Origin: Saccharopolyspora sp. SCSIO 74807
GTDB taxonomy: Bacteria > Actinomycetota > Actinomycetes > Mycobacteriales > Pseudonocardiaceae
NCBI RefSeq assembly: GCF_037023755.1
Contig: NZ_CP146100.1
Coordinates: 5,735,501-5,799,500, forward strand
Reading direction: 5' to 3'
DNA length: 64,000 bases
Part shown: positions 25,369-34,002 of the stretch, piece after piece
Layout of the letters: every line of letters begins with the position of its first letter
Position numbering within the stretch: the stretch's first letter is position 1
Translations under genes and position numbers: made by a program
Notes under the pieces: model-generated
Database searches by the model: none
Told to the model about the DNA's origin: nothing
The model's input: only the letters and a program-made list of their open reading frames with translations

Positions 25369-25791
25369 CTAGTGGTGCGCGACGTCCTTGTTCTCCATCG
25401 AGCCCCAGCCGTGCCACCGGTCGACTTCGATCCACGCGCTGATCCGGTTGCGGTCCCGCACGTGGTACTGGTTCCCGGTGTAGTGCCGGGCGATCCGGTC
25501 GATGTCCGACAGGTCGGGATCGTCCACCAGCTCGACGACCCGGCCCTGCAGGCTGATGTGGGTGTACCAGTCGTCGGAGTCGAGCGCCGTCAGCGTCGTG
25601 CGGGGCTCGCTGCGCAGGTAGTCCAGCCGCTTGCGGCCTTCGTCCATGTTGACCAGCACGCGGCCGTCGACCCACAGGTACCAGGTGGCCACCGAGACGG
25701 GCTGGCCGTCCGGGCGCACGCTGGTGATGACCGCGGGGTTCGGCTTCTCCAGAAGTTCTTTCACCGCTTGGGGAACCGGAGGCTTCGCCAC
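25369..25791 (-). CDS. PPOX-class F420-dependent enzyme
   Basis: This 140-residue split-barrel protein is of the pyridoxamine-phosphate-oxidase-like family common in actinobacteria. Features include PAVITSVRPDGQPVSVATWYLWVDG (about residues 19-43), NMDEGRKRLDYLRSEPRTTLTALDSDDWYTHISLQGRVV and the closing RISAWIEVDRWHGWGSM. The R-K-x-x-x-L-R run is typical of F420-binding members, and binding of F420 rather than FMN is inferred. The gene is single, with inverted repeat R9 downstream. Its substrate is unknown. Confidence 0.9.
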   Translation of the reverse strand: MAKPPVPQAVKELLEKPNPAVITSVRPDGQPVSVATWYLWVDGRVLVNMDEGRKRLDYLRSEPRTTLTALDSDDWYTHISLQGRVVELVDDPDLSDIDRIARHYTGNQYHVRDRNRISAWIEVDRWHGWGSMENKDVAHH

Positions 25792-25928
25792 AGCTGCCCC
25801 TCCTCGATCGCATCGTGTGAACTGACCGTTCGCAGGCTATTACGATCAACTCGCGCGGGCCGCGCGGAGCATCGTGTCCACGGTGGCCGGTGTTGGCGGT
25901 GCCGCGGCCGCCAGGGTACAACGGCGGC

Positions 25929-26918
25929 ATGGCAACCCATCGCGCTCTGGTCTCGCACGGCGACGGTCCGGCCCGGTTCGAAGAACTCTCCGAGACCGAC
26001 CTGCCGGACGGTGACGTCACGGTCGACGTGCGGTACTCCTCGCTGAACTACAAGGACGGGCTCGCCGTCACCGGCAAGGGCAAGATCGCCCGCCGGTTCC
26101 CGATGGTCTGCGGGATCGACCTGGCCGGAACCGTGTCCGCATCGGACTCCCCGCAGTTCGAGCCCGGCGACGAGGTCGTGCTGACCGGCTGCGGCCTGTC
26201 CGAAACCCACCCCGGCGGGTACACCGAGCGCCAGCGGGTGCGTTCGGACTGGCTGGTGCGCAAACCGGAGGCCCTGACGCAGCTGCGCACGATGGCGATC
26301 GGCACGGCCGGGCTGACCGCGATGCTGTGCGTGCTGGAGCTCGAAGAAGCCGGCCTGTCCCCCGACCTCGACGGCGAAGTGCTCGTCACCGGCGCGGCAG
26401 GCGGTGTCGGCAGCGTCGCCGTCGCGATCCTGGCGAACCTGGGTCACCGCGTCACGGCCGCCACCGGCCGCCCGGAGGCGCACGACTACCTGCGCCGACT
26501 GGGCGCGAGCGCCTTCGTGGACCGTGAGGAACTGGCCGAGGGTTCCGGTCGGCCGCTGGACAAGCAGCGCTGGCTGGCGGCGGTGGACACCGTCGGCGGC
26601 AGCACGCTGGCCAACGTTCTCGCGCAGACCTCCTACCGCGGGTCGGTCGCGGCGTGCGGGATGGCGGGCGGCACCGACCTGCCCGCCAGCGTCATGCCGT
26701 TCATCCTGCGCGGCATCGGACTGCACGGCGTCGACTCGGTGCAGTGCCCCACCGCGGTGCGCACCAAGGCGTGGCAGCGGCTGGAGCGGGACCTGCCGCT
26801 GGAGCAGCTGGACGAGTCGACCACGGTCCACTCGTTCGACGACGTGCCGCGGCTGGCCGGCGAGATCTTGCAGGGCGGCACCCGGGGCCGGGTCGTCGTC
26901 GACATCGCAGGGAGCTGA
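25929..26918 (+). CDS. acuI: Zinc-free MDR oxidoreductase, YhdH/AcuI (acrylyl-CoA reductase) family
   Basis: This 329-residue medium-chain reductase begins MATHRALVSHGDGPARFEELSE. It contains the family markers SSLNYKDGLAVTGKGKIARRFPMVCGIDLAGTV, the NADPH loop VLVTGAAGGVGSVAVAILANLGH and CGMAGGTDLPASVMPFILRGIGLHGVDSV. It lacks the zinc-ligand cysteines of alcohol dehydrogenases. AcuI enzymes reduce acrylyl-CoA to propionyl-CoA with NADPH. That would protect against acrylyl-CoA and feed a propionyl-CoA carboxylase such as the one at 12-16 kb, an inference from family only. ATG at 25929 is chosen by homology; no strong ribosome site precedes it. Confidence 0.9.
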   Translation: MATHRALVSHGDGPARFEELSETDLPDGDVTVDVRYSSLNYKDGLAVTGKGKIARRFPMVCGIDLAGTVSASDSPQFEPGDEVVLTGCGLSETHPGGYTERQRVRSDWLVRKPEALTQLRTMAIGTAGLTAMLCVLELEEAGLSPDLDGEVLVTGAAGGVGSVAVAILANLGHRVTAATGRPEAHDYLRRLGASAFVDREELAEGSGRPLDKQRWLAAVDTVGGSTLANVLAQTSYRGSVAACGMAGGTDLPASVMPFILRGIGLHGVDSVQCPTAVRTKAWQRLERDLPLEQLDESTTVHSFDDVPRLAGEILQGGTRGRVVVDIAGS

Positions 26919-26930
26919 GCGGTCGGCGTT

Positions 26931-27758
26931 CTAGCCGGTCGTCCTGCTTGTCGAGGGCTGGCTTGCCGACGGCTGGCTTGTCGGCGACCGGCCGGTCGGC
27001 GGCCGACCGGTTGAGGACTGCTCGGTCGACGGCTGCTGCGAACGCGCGGCGGTGATCTGCTGCGTCGGGGTGTCCGGCGTCGCCAAGCTGGCGCTGACGG
27101 TGCGCTGCAAGTGCCGATGCGCGTTGCCGAGCTCCTTGCGCAAGCCGTTGACCTGGTCGGTGAGCTTGTCCCCCTCGGCCAGCGACCCGGTTTCGATCGC
27201 GCGCAGGAGCACTCCGAGGTGGCCGTGCAACCGCTGGTGCACCGTGCTGAAGGTGATCACTTGCTGCTGCAGCTCCAGGTCCGGCCCGGTGCGCGCCACC
27301 GCCTTCACCATCGTTTCCTGCCACCGCTGGGCGGACTGGTGGTAGTGCCGGTCCGCGGCGAGCCGGTAGTGCGGCGCCACCCCGGAGTCCAGCGCGACGC
27401 GGACCAGCTCATTGCTGGTGTCGAGCAGTTCGCGGGCGCTCATGGTCACCGCGTAGGCCCATTCCCACTGCTCGGCCTGCGTGCTGGCGCGGCGTTCCTG
27501 GCGCGCCTCTTCGAGCTGGCTGCGGGCGTGCTTGACCTGCTCCCAGGCCCGTTCCGCCTGGGTGTGGGAGTTGCGGGCCGCCTCGGCGGCCTTCTCGGCG
27601 TTGCTCTCGGAAGCCGCGGCCATGCGGCGGATCGACTCCGAGCGCTGCATCGCCTGCCGGGCCTCCCGGCGGGCCAGCCACAGCTGCCAGCCGGCGACGC
27701 CCACGGCGATGATCGCCAGTCCGGCAGCGATCGACGTGACCACCTGCTCCACTCGCAT
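26931..27758 (-). CDS. Hypothetical single-pass membrane protein with coiled coil
   Basis: This 275-residue protein of unknown function has one N-terminal membrane helix (VTSIAAGLAIIAVGVAGWQLWLA, about residues 6-28). A long charged coiled-coil follows (residues about 30-95, rich in Ala, Glu, Arg and Gln), then a helical middle. The C-terminal tail is low-complexity Ser/Thr/Pro (STGRPPTGRSPTSQPSASQP) built of short repeats. The coiled coil probably projects into the cytoplasm. The start could also be GTG at 27776. The gene is convergent with acuI, 12 bases apart. I recognise no family. Confidence 0.75.
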   Translation of the reverse strand: MRVEQVVTSIAAGLAIIAVGVAGWQLWLARREARQAMQRSESIRRMAAASESNAEKAAEAARNSHTQAERAWEQVKHARSQLEEARQERRASTQAEQWEWAYAVTMSARELLDTSNELVRVALDSGVAPHYRLAADRHYHQSAQRWQETMVKAVARTGPDLELQQQVITFSTVHQRLHGHLGVLLRAIETGSLAEGDKLTDQVNGLRKELGNAHRHLQRTVSASLATPDTPTQQITAARSQQPSTEQSSTGRPPTGRSPTSQPSASQPSTSRTTG

Positions 27759-27860
27759 GGGGCCACACCCTGACACGGCGATCGCGGCTATCCGGCATCG
27801 GTGCGCGGAATCTCACGGAATTTCATATGAGTGGCCGCTTGTGCGCACCGCGCACCGGGA

Positions 27861-29111
27861 CTAGGGAGTGTCCGCGCGGGCGCGCAGGGTGAGCAGCACG
27901 ACGGCGGTCGCGGCTAGTGCGGCCACGAAAGTGGCGAAGGTGATGCCGGACGGGATCAGCCCGAACGCTTCGGACGCGGCGCCCTCGCCGATCACCGGGA
28001 TGGCGATGCCGACGTAGAGCAGCACGAAGAAGCTCGAGGTGATCTCGCCGCGCCGCGCGGCGGGACCGGCCGCGGTGACCGATCCCAGTCCGGCGCGGAA
28101 GCTGAGCCCCTGCCCCAGCCCGGCGATGACGGCGCCGGTGAGCAGCAGGCCGAGCGAGCGCGCAGGCAGGCTCGAACCGACCAGGACCATCCCGGCGATG
28201 AGCCCGCCGCAGCCGGTGATCAAGGCGCGCTGCCCGCCCAGCCGCGGTGACAGCGTTTGCCCCGCGGTGGACGCGAGGAACAGCACGAACACCACACCGC
28301 CGATCAACGCGCGGTTGTGCTCCCCCAGCAGTTCGCCCAGGAACGAGGGGGAAACCGCGGTGAACAGCCCCAGCACCGCGAACCCGGCGAATCCCGCGAT
28401 GCCCGCGCGGATGAACACGCCGCGCATCTCGGCGGGCACTTGGACGCGCTGCGGCCGCAACTGCGGACGGTCGACCGGGCGCACCGGCTCCGGCACGAAT
28501 ACGAGTGCGAGCAGTGCGAGCAAGACCAACGCCGCTTGCATGACGAACGGCATCACCAGCGGCAGCGGCAAGTACTGCGACACCGCGCCCGCCAGCAGCG
28601 GCCCGGCGCCCAACCCGCCCATGTTGACCGCCGCCGCGACCAGTCCGGCCCGTTTCGGATCCGGCGCGAGGTCGACGATCGTCGCCGTCGCGGTACCGGT
28701 GAAGATCCCGGCCGACAACCCGGAGATCACCCGCCCCACCAGCAGCCAGCCCACGGCCGGGTGCAGCACGAACACCAGGGCCGAGACCGCCGAGAGCACC
28801 AGTCCGGCAGCCAGCATCCGGCGCCGCCCCACCTGGTCCGACCAGTGCCCGAACAGCAGCAGGCCCGCTATGACCCCGGCGGCGTAGACCGCGAACACCA
28901 CGGTCGTCATCAGCCCGCCGAACCCGAACAGCTGCTCGTACAACGGGTACAGCGGCGTCGGCAGCGTCGTGCCGAGCATCGCGACCCCGAACGCCACGGC
29001 CACCAGCGCGACCGCGGGCCATCCCGTCACCTGCCCGCGGGCGCGGTCCGGACGCGTCCCAGCCGCGTCAGCTCGGAAGCCGTCCGACGGGGTGCCGGAA
29101 GCGCGTGCCAT
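27861..29111 (-). CDS. MFS transporter, drug-efflux type
   Basis: This 416-residue major facilitator protein has twelve predicted membrane segments. The loop 2-3 signature GHWSDQVGRRRMLAAGLVLS is typical of MFS. GLSAGIFTGTATATIVDLAPDPKRAGLVAA after TM4 is reminiscent of bacterial drug/H+ antiporters. The start is ATG at 29111, with GAGGAGG six bases before; the frame is open further upstream but in sequence without helices. No regulator is adjacent. The substrate is unknown. Confidence 0.92.
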   Translation of the reverse strand: MARASGTPSDGFRADAAGTRPDRARGQVTGWPAVALVAVAFGVAMLGTTLPTPLYPLYEQLFGFGGLMTTVVFAVYAAGVIAGLLLFGHWSDQVGRRRMLAAGLVLSAVSALVFVLHPAVGWLLVGRVISGLSAGIFTGTATATIVDLAPDPKRAGLVAAAVNMGGLGAGPLLAGAVSQYLPLPLVMPFVMQAALVLLALLALVFVPEPVRPVDRPQLRPQRVQVPAEMRGVFIRAGIAGFAGFAVLGLFTAVSPSFLGELLGEHNRALIGGVVFVLFLASTAGQTLSPRLGGQRALITGCGGLIAGMVLVGSSLPARSLGLLLTGAVIAGLGQGLSFRAGLGSVTAAGPAARRGEITSSFFVLLYVGIAIPVIGEGAASEAFGLIPSGITFATFVAALAATAVVLLTLRARADTP

Positions 29112-29347
29112 TCGGGCCTCCTCGTTGTTGCCGGTCCACACCGGGCGCCAACCACGAGCGGGCCGCCGGGATTCCGAGCGACTGTTCGGCCGCGAACCGC
29201 GCGAGCGCCGGTTCCACCGTGCCGCCCCCGCCGGGAGATCGCGCGGCACGCCGGGAATGCCGGTTGCAGGTGCGCCGAGAAATCCCGGCCGAGTGACGAC
29301 CACCATGCCCGGCCCGTGATCGGAGAAGGCATTGTTAGGCTGGCGTC

Positions 29348-29797
29348 ATGCGGAAAGGGATCAGGTTTTCCCAGCGGCGGTTCGCCCCGCTGGTACTGTT
29401 CGCCCTTTCAGCTTTCCTGATGTGCGCATTGCCGCCGCACGCACCGCACGCCGAAGCGAGTCCGGTGGCGAACGCGGCCGCCGTTTCCGCTTCCGCGCCG
29501 GCGGCGGCGGACGACTCCGGTTCCACACATTCACCAGGCGCCGCGCACGGGCACGACGACCACTCCGGCACCGGCCCGGTGTGCCACGCCGTCGGTGGTT
29601 CGCACGTTGCCGTCCCGCTGCCACCGTCCCAGTCTTCGCAGCTAGAGCTGCTGGGATTGCTCGCTCTGGCGCTGATCGTCGCGGCGGGCCTGCTGCGCCC
29701 CGGCTCATCGCGGCCGGTGTCGTCCTGGTCGACCGGACCGCGACGGCCGCTGGCCGGCTTCCCCCTGTTGATCTCCCTCGGCGTGTCGCGCACCTGA
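29348..29797 (+). CDS. Small His-rich secreted or membrane protein
   Basis: This 149-residue protein has a positively charged N terminus and a hydrophobic helix (LVLFALSAFLMCALPPHAPHAEA, about residues 15-37) that may be a signal or anchor. A linker rich in Ala/Ser/His follows (HSPGAAHGHDDHSG), then a single Cys in GPVCHAVGG and a second hydrophobic segment (LLGLLALALIVAAGLLR, about 101-117). The His cluster suggests metal binding, perhaps copper, by analogy with small actinobacterial Cys/His membrane proteins; this is inference. It precedes an SbnA-like gene. Confidence 0.7.
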   Translation: MRKGIRFSQRRFAPLVLFALSAFLMCALPPHAPHAEASPVANAAAVSASAPAAADDSGSTHSPGAAHGHDDHSGTGPVCHAVGGSHVAVPLPPSQSSQLELLGLLALALIVAAGLLRPGSSRPVSSWSTGPRRPLAGFPLLISLGVSRT

Positions 29798-29887
29798 TTC
29801 GCGCCCCGGCGCTGCGCTGTTCGCTGAATTCCAGCTGAGAATTCCCTGAGCGGTCGCGGCGCTTTTCTCATTTCACCGGTGATGATC

Positions 29888-29912
29888 CGTGCGGCGCCTT
29901 CGCCGCCGCACG
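29888..29912. terminator. Terminator hairpin downstream of the His-rich gene
   Basis: Perfect 9-bp arms CGTGCGGCG and CGCCGCACG have a 7-base loop including CTTCG. It sits 91 bases after the stop and before the next operon. Confidence 0.6.
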
Positions 29913-30021
29913 GCCGCGTCCCGCATTTCTCCGTTCGTGCACCGCCCCCGCGTGTGGGCGGCGGTGTTTCCCGTGAATTCGGCCGCGCGGCCGGAACCTG
30001 CGCGGCCGGGAGGGTGTCGCA

Positions 30022-30996
30022 GTGGAATTCGACTCCGTTCTGGACTGCGTCGGCGCCACCCCGCTGGTGCGCCTGCGCCGATGCTTCCCGGGCCGAGACG
30101 TGCTCGCCAAGCTGGAAATGCTCAACCCGTGCGGAAGCATGAAGGACCGCCCGGCCCGCTACATCGTCGAGCAGGGCCTGCGCGAGGGAACCCTGGTGCC
30201 GGGGATGCGGCTGGTGGAGAGCACCTCCGGCAACCTCGGCATCGCGCTCGCCGTGGCCGCCCGGACGCACGGGCTCTCGTTCACCGCCGTGGTCGACCCC
30301 AACACCTCGACGACGAACCTCCGCTTGCTGGAGCTGTTCGGCGCCGACGTCGACATGGTCACCGAGCCGGACGACGCGGGCGGCTACCTGCACACCCGCG
30401 TGCGCCGCGCGCGGGCGCACGCGCAGGCGGACCCCGGCGTCGTCTGGATCAACCAGTACGCGAACCAGCGCAACTGGCGCGCCTACTACGAATCGGTGGG
30501 AGCTGAGATCCTCAGCGCCGTCAGCGGGCCGATCGACTGCCTCGTGGCCCCCGTCTCGACGACGGGATCGTTGCAGGGCACCGCACGCCGCCTGCGGGAG
30601 GTCCATCCAGCGATGCGGGTCGTGGCGGTGGACGCCGTCGGATCGGTGATCTTCGGGGCGGAGCCCGGCACCCGCCGCATCCCCGGCTTCGGCGCGAGCC
30701 GGGTCCCGGAGATCCTCAACGCCGCGGAGGTCGACGAGGTCCTGCACGTCGGCGACGCCGCCAGCACCACCGGATGCCGGCGGCTGGTCCGGACCGAAGG
30801 CGTCCTGGGCGGCGGTTCCTCCGGCGCGGTGATCTCCGCCTTGGACCGGCTGCTGCCCCGCCTGCCGGAGTCGGCGCGGGTGGTCGCGCTGCTGCCCGAC
30901 CGGGGCGAGCGCTACCTGGACACCGTCTACGACGACGCGTGGGCCGAACAAGTGCTGCGCGACGACGTCGGCAGCGACCTGGCGGAGGCGCCGTGA
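30022..30996 (+). CDS. SbnA-like PLP-dependent cysteine-synthase-family enzyme
   Basis: This 324-residue fold-type II PLP enzyme has the Lys in NPCGSMKDRPARYI (about residue 41) that forms the Schiff base. It also has the substrate loop ESTSGNLGIALA and the phosphate-binding GGGSSGAV. The CGSMKDRPA run, rather than the NPxxSVKDR of O-acetylserine sulfhydrylases, resembles SbnA. SbnA makes N-(1-amino-1-carboxyethyl)-glutamate from phosphoserine and glutamate on the way to diaminopropionate. The start is GTG at 30022. The next gene, an MFS exporter, overlaps it by 4 bp. No SbnB-like dehydrogenase is nearby, so a cysteine synthase role remains possible. Confidence 0.84.
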   Translation: MEFDSVLDCVGATPLVRLRRCFPGRDVLAKLEMLNPCGSMKDRPARYIVEQGLREGTLVPGMRLVESTSGNLGIALAVAARTHGLSFTAVVDPNTSTTNLRLLELFGADVDMVTEPDDAGGYLHTRVRRARAHAQADPGVVWINQYANQRNWRAYYESVGAEILSAVSGPIDCLVAPVSTTGSLQGTARRLREVHPAMRVVAVDAVGSVIFGAEPGTRRIPGFGASRVPEILNAAEVDEVLHVGDAASTTGCRRLVRTEGVLGGGSSGAVISALDRLLPRLPESARVVALLPDRGERYLDTVYDDAWAEQVLRDDVGSDLAEAP

Positions 30997-32315
30997 GCAC
31001 CGCCGAGCACCGCCATCGGCGCAACATCGCGCTGCTGTGGGCAGGGCAGTTCACCAACACCGCCGGTTTGATGATGCTGGTGCCGATCATGCCGTTCTAC
31101 ATCGAGGGAATGGGCGTGACCGGCACGGCGCAGGTGCAGACCTGGGCCGGAGTCGCCATCGCGGCCCCGGCGCTGGCGCTGACCGCGGCCACCCCGCTGT
31201 GGGGCAGGCTCGGCGACCGGATCGGGCGGCACTGGATGGTGGTTCGCGCCCTGGCGGGCCTGGCGCTGTCGATGGTGGTCATGGCCCTGGCCGCGAACCC
31301 GGTGGTGCTCGTCGCCGGGCGACTGCTGCAAGGGAGCCTGGGTGGCGTCGTGGAAGCGGCCCAGGCGTTCGCAGGCTCGGCCGCGCCGGGCGGCAAGCGG
31401 GGAGCCGCGCTGGGGAAGTCGTTCAGCGCTACCGCCGCGGGATCGCTGATCGGTCCGCTGGCCGGGGGTTTCCTCGTCGGCGCCGGCGGGCTCAGCGGGC
31501 TCATGCTCGCGGTCGGGGCCATTGCGGGATTGCTCGCGGTGGCGTGCGCCGCGGGCCTGCGCGAACCGCGCTCGGCCGAACCCGCCGTTCGCGGCACCGG
31601 GCACGCGTCGCGCGGCGGGTTCCGTCGGCTACCCGGTGCTCTGCCGCTCGCGGTGGCGGCGGTGGCGGCCTACTTCGGCGTGTACGGCTTGATCCCGGTT
31701 TTCGCCGAGCACGTCCAGCGGAGCTATCCGGCGGACGGCGCCGGGATGTGGGTCGGCGTGTTCCAGTCGTTGACCTGGGGCGCGACGCTGCTCGGGTCGT
31801 TCTGGTGGGGCCGCCACAACGACCTGGCGCAGCGGCCGGTGCGCGCGCTGACCATCGCCTCCGGTGTCTGCGCGGTGAGCATCGCGGCGCAGGCGCTTCC
31901 GCTCGGCGCGGTGGGACTGGCCCTGCTGCGGCTCGTGCAGGGAGCCGCGTTCGCCGGGTTGGCCCAGTCGTTGTTCTTCCACGTCAGCAGGCACGCGCCC
32001 GCGGATCGCCGCAGCGGTCTGATCGGCACGGCCAACAGCTTCCTGCTCGCCGGGCAGTCCGCAGGGCCGCTGCTGGCCGGTCCCATGGCGGCGGTCTTCC
32101 CGCCGGCGCTGTCGATCGTCCTGATGGGCTCGGCAGGTGCGCTCGCCTTCGCCTGCTGTCTGCCGGTGGCCCGGGCGGAGCGCGCTCGCGGCACCGATGC
32201 TGCTTCGACGTTGCCGGTGAAGCGGCGGATGAGCGGCGAGCTGGACCTCCCGGCCGAGCGGACGATCCCGATCGCCGTGGGCGGGAACTCCGGCGGTTCG
32301 CGGCTCGAACGGTGA
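30993..32315 (+). CDS. MFS exporter overlapping the SbnA-like gene
   Basis: This 440-residue MFS protein has about twelve membrane helices. It contains the motif WGRLGDRIGRHWMVVRA after TM2 and GRLLQGSLGGVVEAAQAFAG after TM4. The N-terminal GQFTNTAGLMMLVPIMPFYIEGMGV is typical of bacterial multidrug or siderophore exporters of the SbnD-like type. The GTG start overlaps the upstream TGA (GTGA), indicating a shared role, for example export of a small metabolite made by that pathway. The cargo is not deducible. Confidence 0.9.
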   Translation: MSTAEHRHRRNIALLWAGQFTNTAGLMMLVPIMPFYIEGMGVTGTAQVQTWAGVAIAAPALALTAATPLWGRLGDRIGRHWMVVRALAGLALSMVVMALAANPVVLVAGRLLQGSLGGVVEAAQAFAGSAAPGGKRGAALGKSFSATAAGSLIGPLAGGFLVGAGGLSGLMLAVGAIAGLLAVACAAGLREPRSAEPAVRGTGHASRGGFRRLPGALPLAVAAVAAYFGVYGLIPVFAEHVQRSYPADGAGMWVGVFQSLTWGATLLGSFWWGRHNDLAQRPVRALTIASGVCAVSIAAQALPLGAVGLALLRLVQGAAFAGLAQSLFFHVSRHAPADRRSGLIGTANSFLLAGQSAGPLLAGPMAAVFPPALSIVLMGSAGALAFACCLPVARAERARGTDAASTLPVKRRMSGELDLPAERTIPIAVGGNSGGSRLER

Positions 32316-32363
32316 ACCGCCGGGTGTGGTCTGCGCGGGTCGCAGTGCGGTGTACTGCCGCGC

Positions 32364-32861
32364 ATGGCTGTGGGCGAGAACGACCTCGAGCGGATGGATC
32401 AGGCCCGGCTGGACATGGCCGCGCGCCGGGAATTGTTCGAGGCAGCGCGGGAATGCACCTTCCTGTTCCTGGACGCGGAGGGCTGGCCGGGCGGCGTGAC
32501 GATGAGCCACCTCTTCCACGACGAGGTCTTCTGGCTCACCGCGGTGTCCGGCCGCGCGCACGTCGTGGGCGCCGAGTCCGACCCGCGGGTGGGCCTGGTG
32601 ATCAGCAGTCTCGGCACGGATCTGCCCGGCCGCCGGATGGTCCGCGTGCGGGGACGCGCCGCGGTGCACCGCGACCGCGAGACGCTCGACGCGGTGCTCC
32701 CCCTGTTCAGCGCCCGCCTCCAACCGGCCGCGCCGGATCGGATGCATCGGCTGCTCAACAGCGCGAACCGGGTGCTGATCAGAGTCGAACCGCTCTCCTA
32801 TCCGCAGACCCACGACTCCCGCAAGATCAGCGGAGACGGGCGCGGCGGATCCGCGGGCTAG
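32364..32861 (+). CDS. PPOX-fold (pyridoxamine phosphate oxidase-like) protein
   Basis: This 165-residue split-barrel protein contains ARECTFLFLDAEGWPGGVTMSHLFHDEVFWLTAVSGRAHVVGAESDPRVGLVIS. That is the conserved flavin or F420 pocket of small actinobacterial PPOX-like proteins. The closing LLNSANRVLIRVEPLSY fits the family. It stands alone after the MFS gene, separated by 48 bases. Cofactor and substrate are unknown. Confidence 0.86.
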   Translation: MAVGENDLERMDQARLDMAARRELFEAARECTFLFLDAEGWPGGVTMSHLFHDEVFWLTAVSGRAHVVGAESDPRVGLVISSLGTDLPGRRMVRVRGRAAVHRDRETLDAVLPLFSARLQPAAPDRMHRLLNSANRVLIRVEPLSYPQTHDSRKISGDGRGGSAG

Positions 32862-32876
32862 GGGCTGCGGGCGCTG

Positions 32877-33269
32877 TCAGGCCGGACCGAGCAGGTCCCA
32901 CCGGTTGCCCGCGATGTCCAGAAAGACGGCGACGCGGCCGTAGGATTCGGCGCGCGGGGCGGTGACGAACTCGACGCCTGCCGCGGTCATCCGGTCGTGA
33001 GCGGCGTCGAAGTCGTCCACGCGCAGGAACAGGCCGACTCGGCCCGCGAATTGGTGCCCGACGGCGGCGGCCTGCTCGTGGCCGTCGGCGCGAGCGAGCA
33101 GGACGCCGGTTTCCGCTCCCGGCGGCCGGACGACGACCCACCGCTTCGGGCGACCGTCGTTGGTCAGCGACGGCTTGTCCTCGATGAGCTCGAACCCGAG
33201 GGCGTCGACGAAGAACTCGATGGCGCGGTCGTAGTCGTCGACGACCAGCGCGGTCAGGTCGATGCGCAT
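32877..33269 (-). CDS. Glyoxalase/VOC-fold protein
   Basis: This 130-residue vicinal-oxygen-chelate protein has two beta-alpha-beta modules. The first starts VDDYDRAIEFFVDALGFELIEDK. The second, VDDFDAAHDRMTAAGVEFVTAPR, carries DIAGNRWDLLGPA at its end. A metal-binding His near the N terminus is not evident in the usual place (DLTALVVDD), so the fold may bind a ligand rather than metal. Glyoxalase, dioxygenase or resistance roles are all possible. Confidence 0.88.
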   Translation of the reverse strand: MRIDLTALVVDDYDRAIEFFVDALGFELIEDKPSLTNDGRPKRWVVVRPPGAETGVLLARADGHEQAAAVGHQFAGRVGLFLRVDDFDAAHDRMTAAGVEFVTAPRAESYGRVAVFLDIAGNRWDLLGPA

Positions 33270-33341
33270 TCGTGGGATCGTACGTAGCCGCGACGTTCCG
33301 CCTGCTTTGTCGGCCGGTGCGGCATCGGTGAGGATGCACCC

Positions 33342-33848
33342 ATGACGCTTCGACTGCGCGCGCTGGAGCGCGAGGATCTGCCGTTCGTGCACGGGTTGAC
33401 GAACAACTCGCAGATCATGACCTACTGGTTCGAGGAACCGTACGAAGCGCTGGTCGAGCTGCAGGACATCTACGCCCGGCACATCCACGACACGCGGGAG
33501 CGGCGGTTCGTGATCGAGGTGGACGGCGCGCGGGGCGGTCTGGTGGAACTGGTGGAGATCGACTACATCCACCGCAACGCGGAGTTCCAGATCATCGTCG
33601 CGCCGGATCACCAGGGGCGCGGGCTGGCCACCGAAGCGACTCGCAGAGCGCTGGACTACGCCTTCTCGGTGCTGAACATGCACAAGATCTACCTGCTGGT
33701 GAGCACCGAGAACCGCAAGGCGATCCGCGTCTACGAAAAGCTCGGATTCGTCGTGGAAGGCGAGCTGAAGGAGGAGTTCTTCTCCGCGGGCCGCTACCAC
33801 AACGCGCTGCGGATGGGCGTTTTCCAGGAGACCCACTTGGGCCGATGA
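33342..33848 (+). CDS. speG: Spermidine/spermine-type GNAT acetyltransferase (SpeG-like)
   Basis: This 168-residue GNAT begins MTLRLRALEREDLPFVHGLTNN. It carries the acetyl-CoA loop APDHQGRGLATEATRRALDYAFSVLNMHKIYLLVSTENRKAIRVYEKLGFVVEGEL. Its organisation matches SpeG polyamine acetyltransferases. It is convergent with ahcY; copy R4 of the nested repeat lies between, 99 bases after this stop. The upstream gap holds no clear operator. Confidence 0.88.
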   Translation: MTLRLRALEREDLPFVHGLTNNSQIMTYWFEEPYEALVELQDIYARHIHDTRERRFVIEVDGARGGLVELVEIDYIHRNAEFQIIVAPDHQGRGLATEATRRALDYAFSVLNMHKIYLLVSTENRKAIRVYEKLGFVVEGELKEEFFSAGRYHNALRMGVFQETHLGR

Positions 33849-33947
33849 CGGCGCCCCGCCGGCCGCCGCCTCCTCGACCGGCGTTGCTGGGGTTTCCGGC
33901 CCGCCACCGCCCGGGCGCTGCGGCTCCGGGCGGTGGCCGACCGTGCC

Positions 33948-33998
33948 GAGTGAACGGACCGTGTGACCGATCTAGTGGGACGAACAGTCCGTTCACTC
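33948..33998 (+). repeat. Nested inverted repeat, copy R4 (degenerate core)
   Basis: The arms GAGTGAACGGACC and CAGTCCGTTCACTC are intact, but the core is altered to GACCGATCTAGTGGGAC. It ends 4 bases before the ahcY stop. Confidence 0.85.
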
Positions 33999-34002
33999 GG
34001 GA

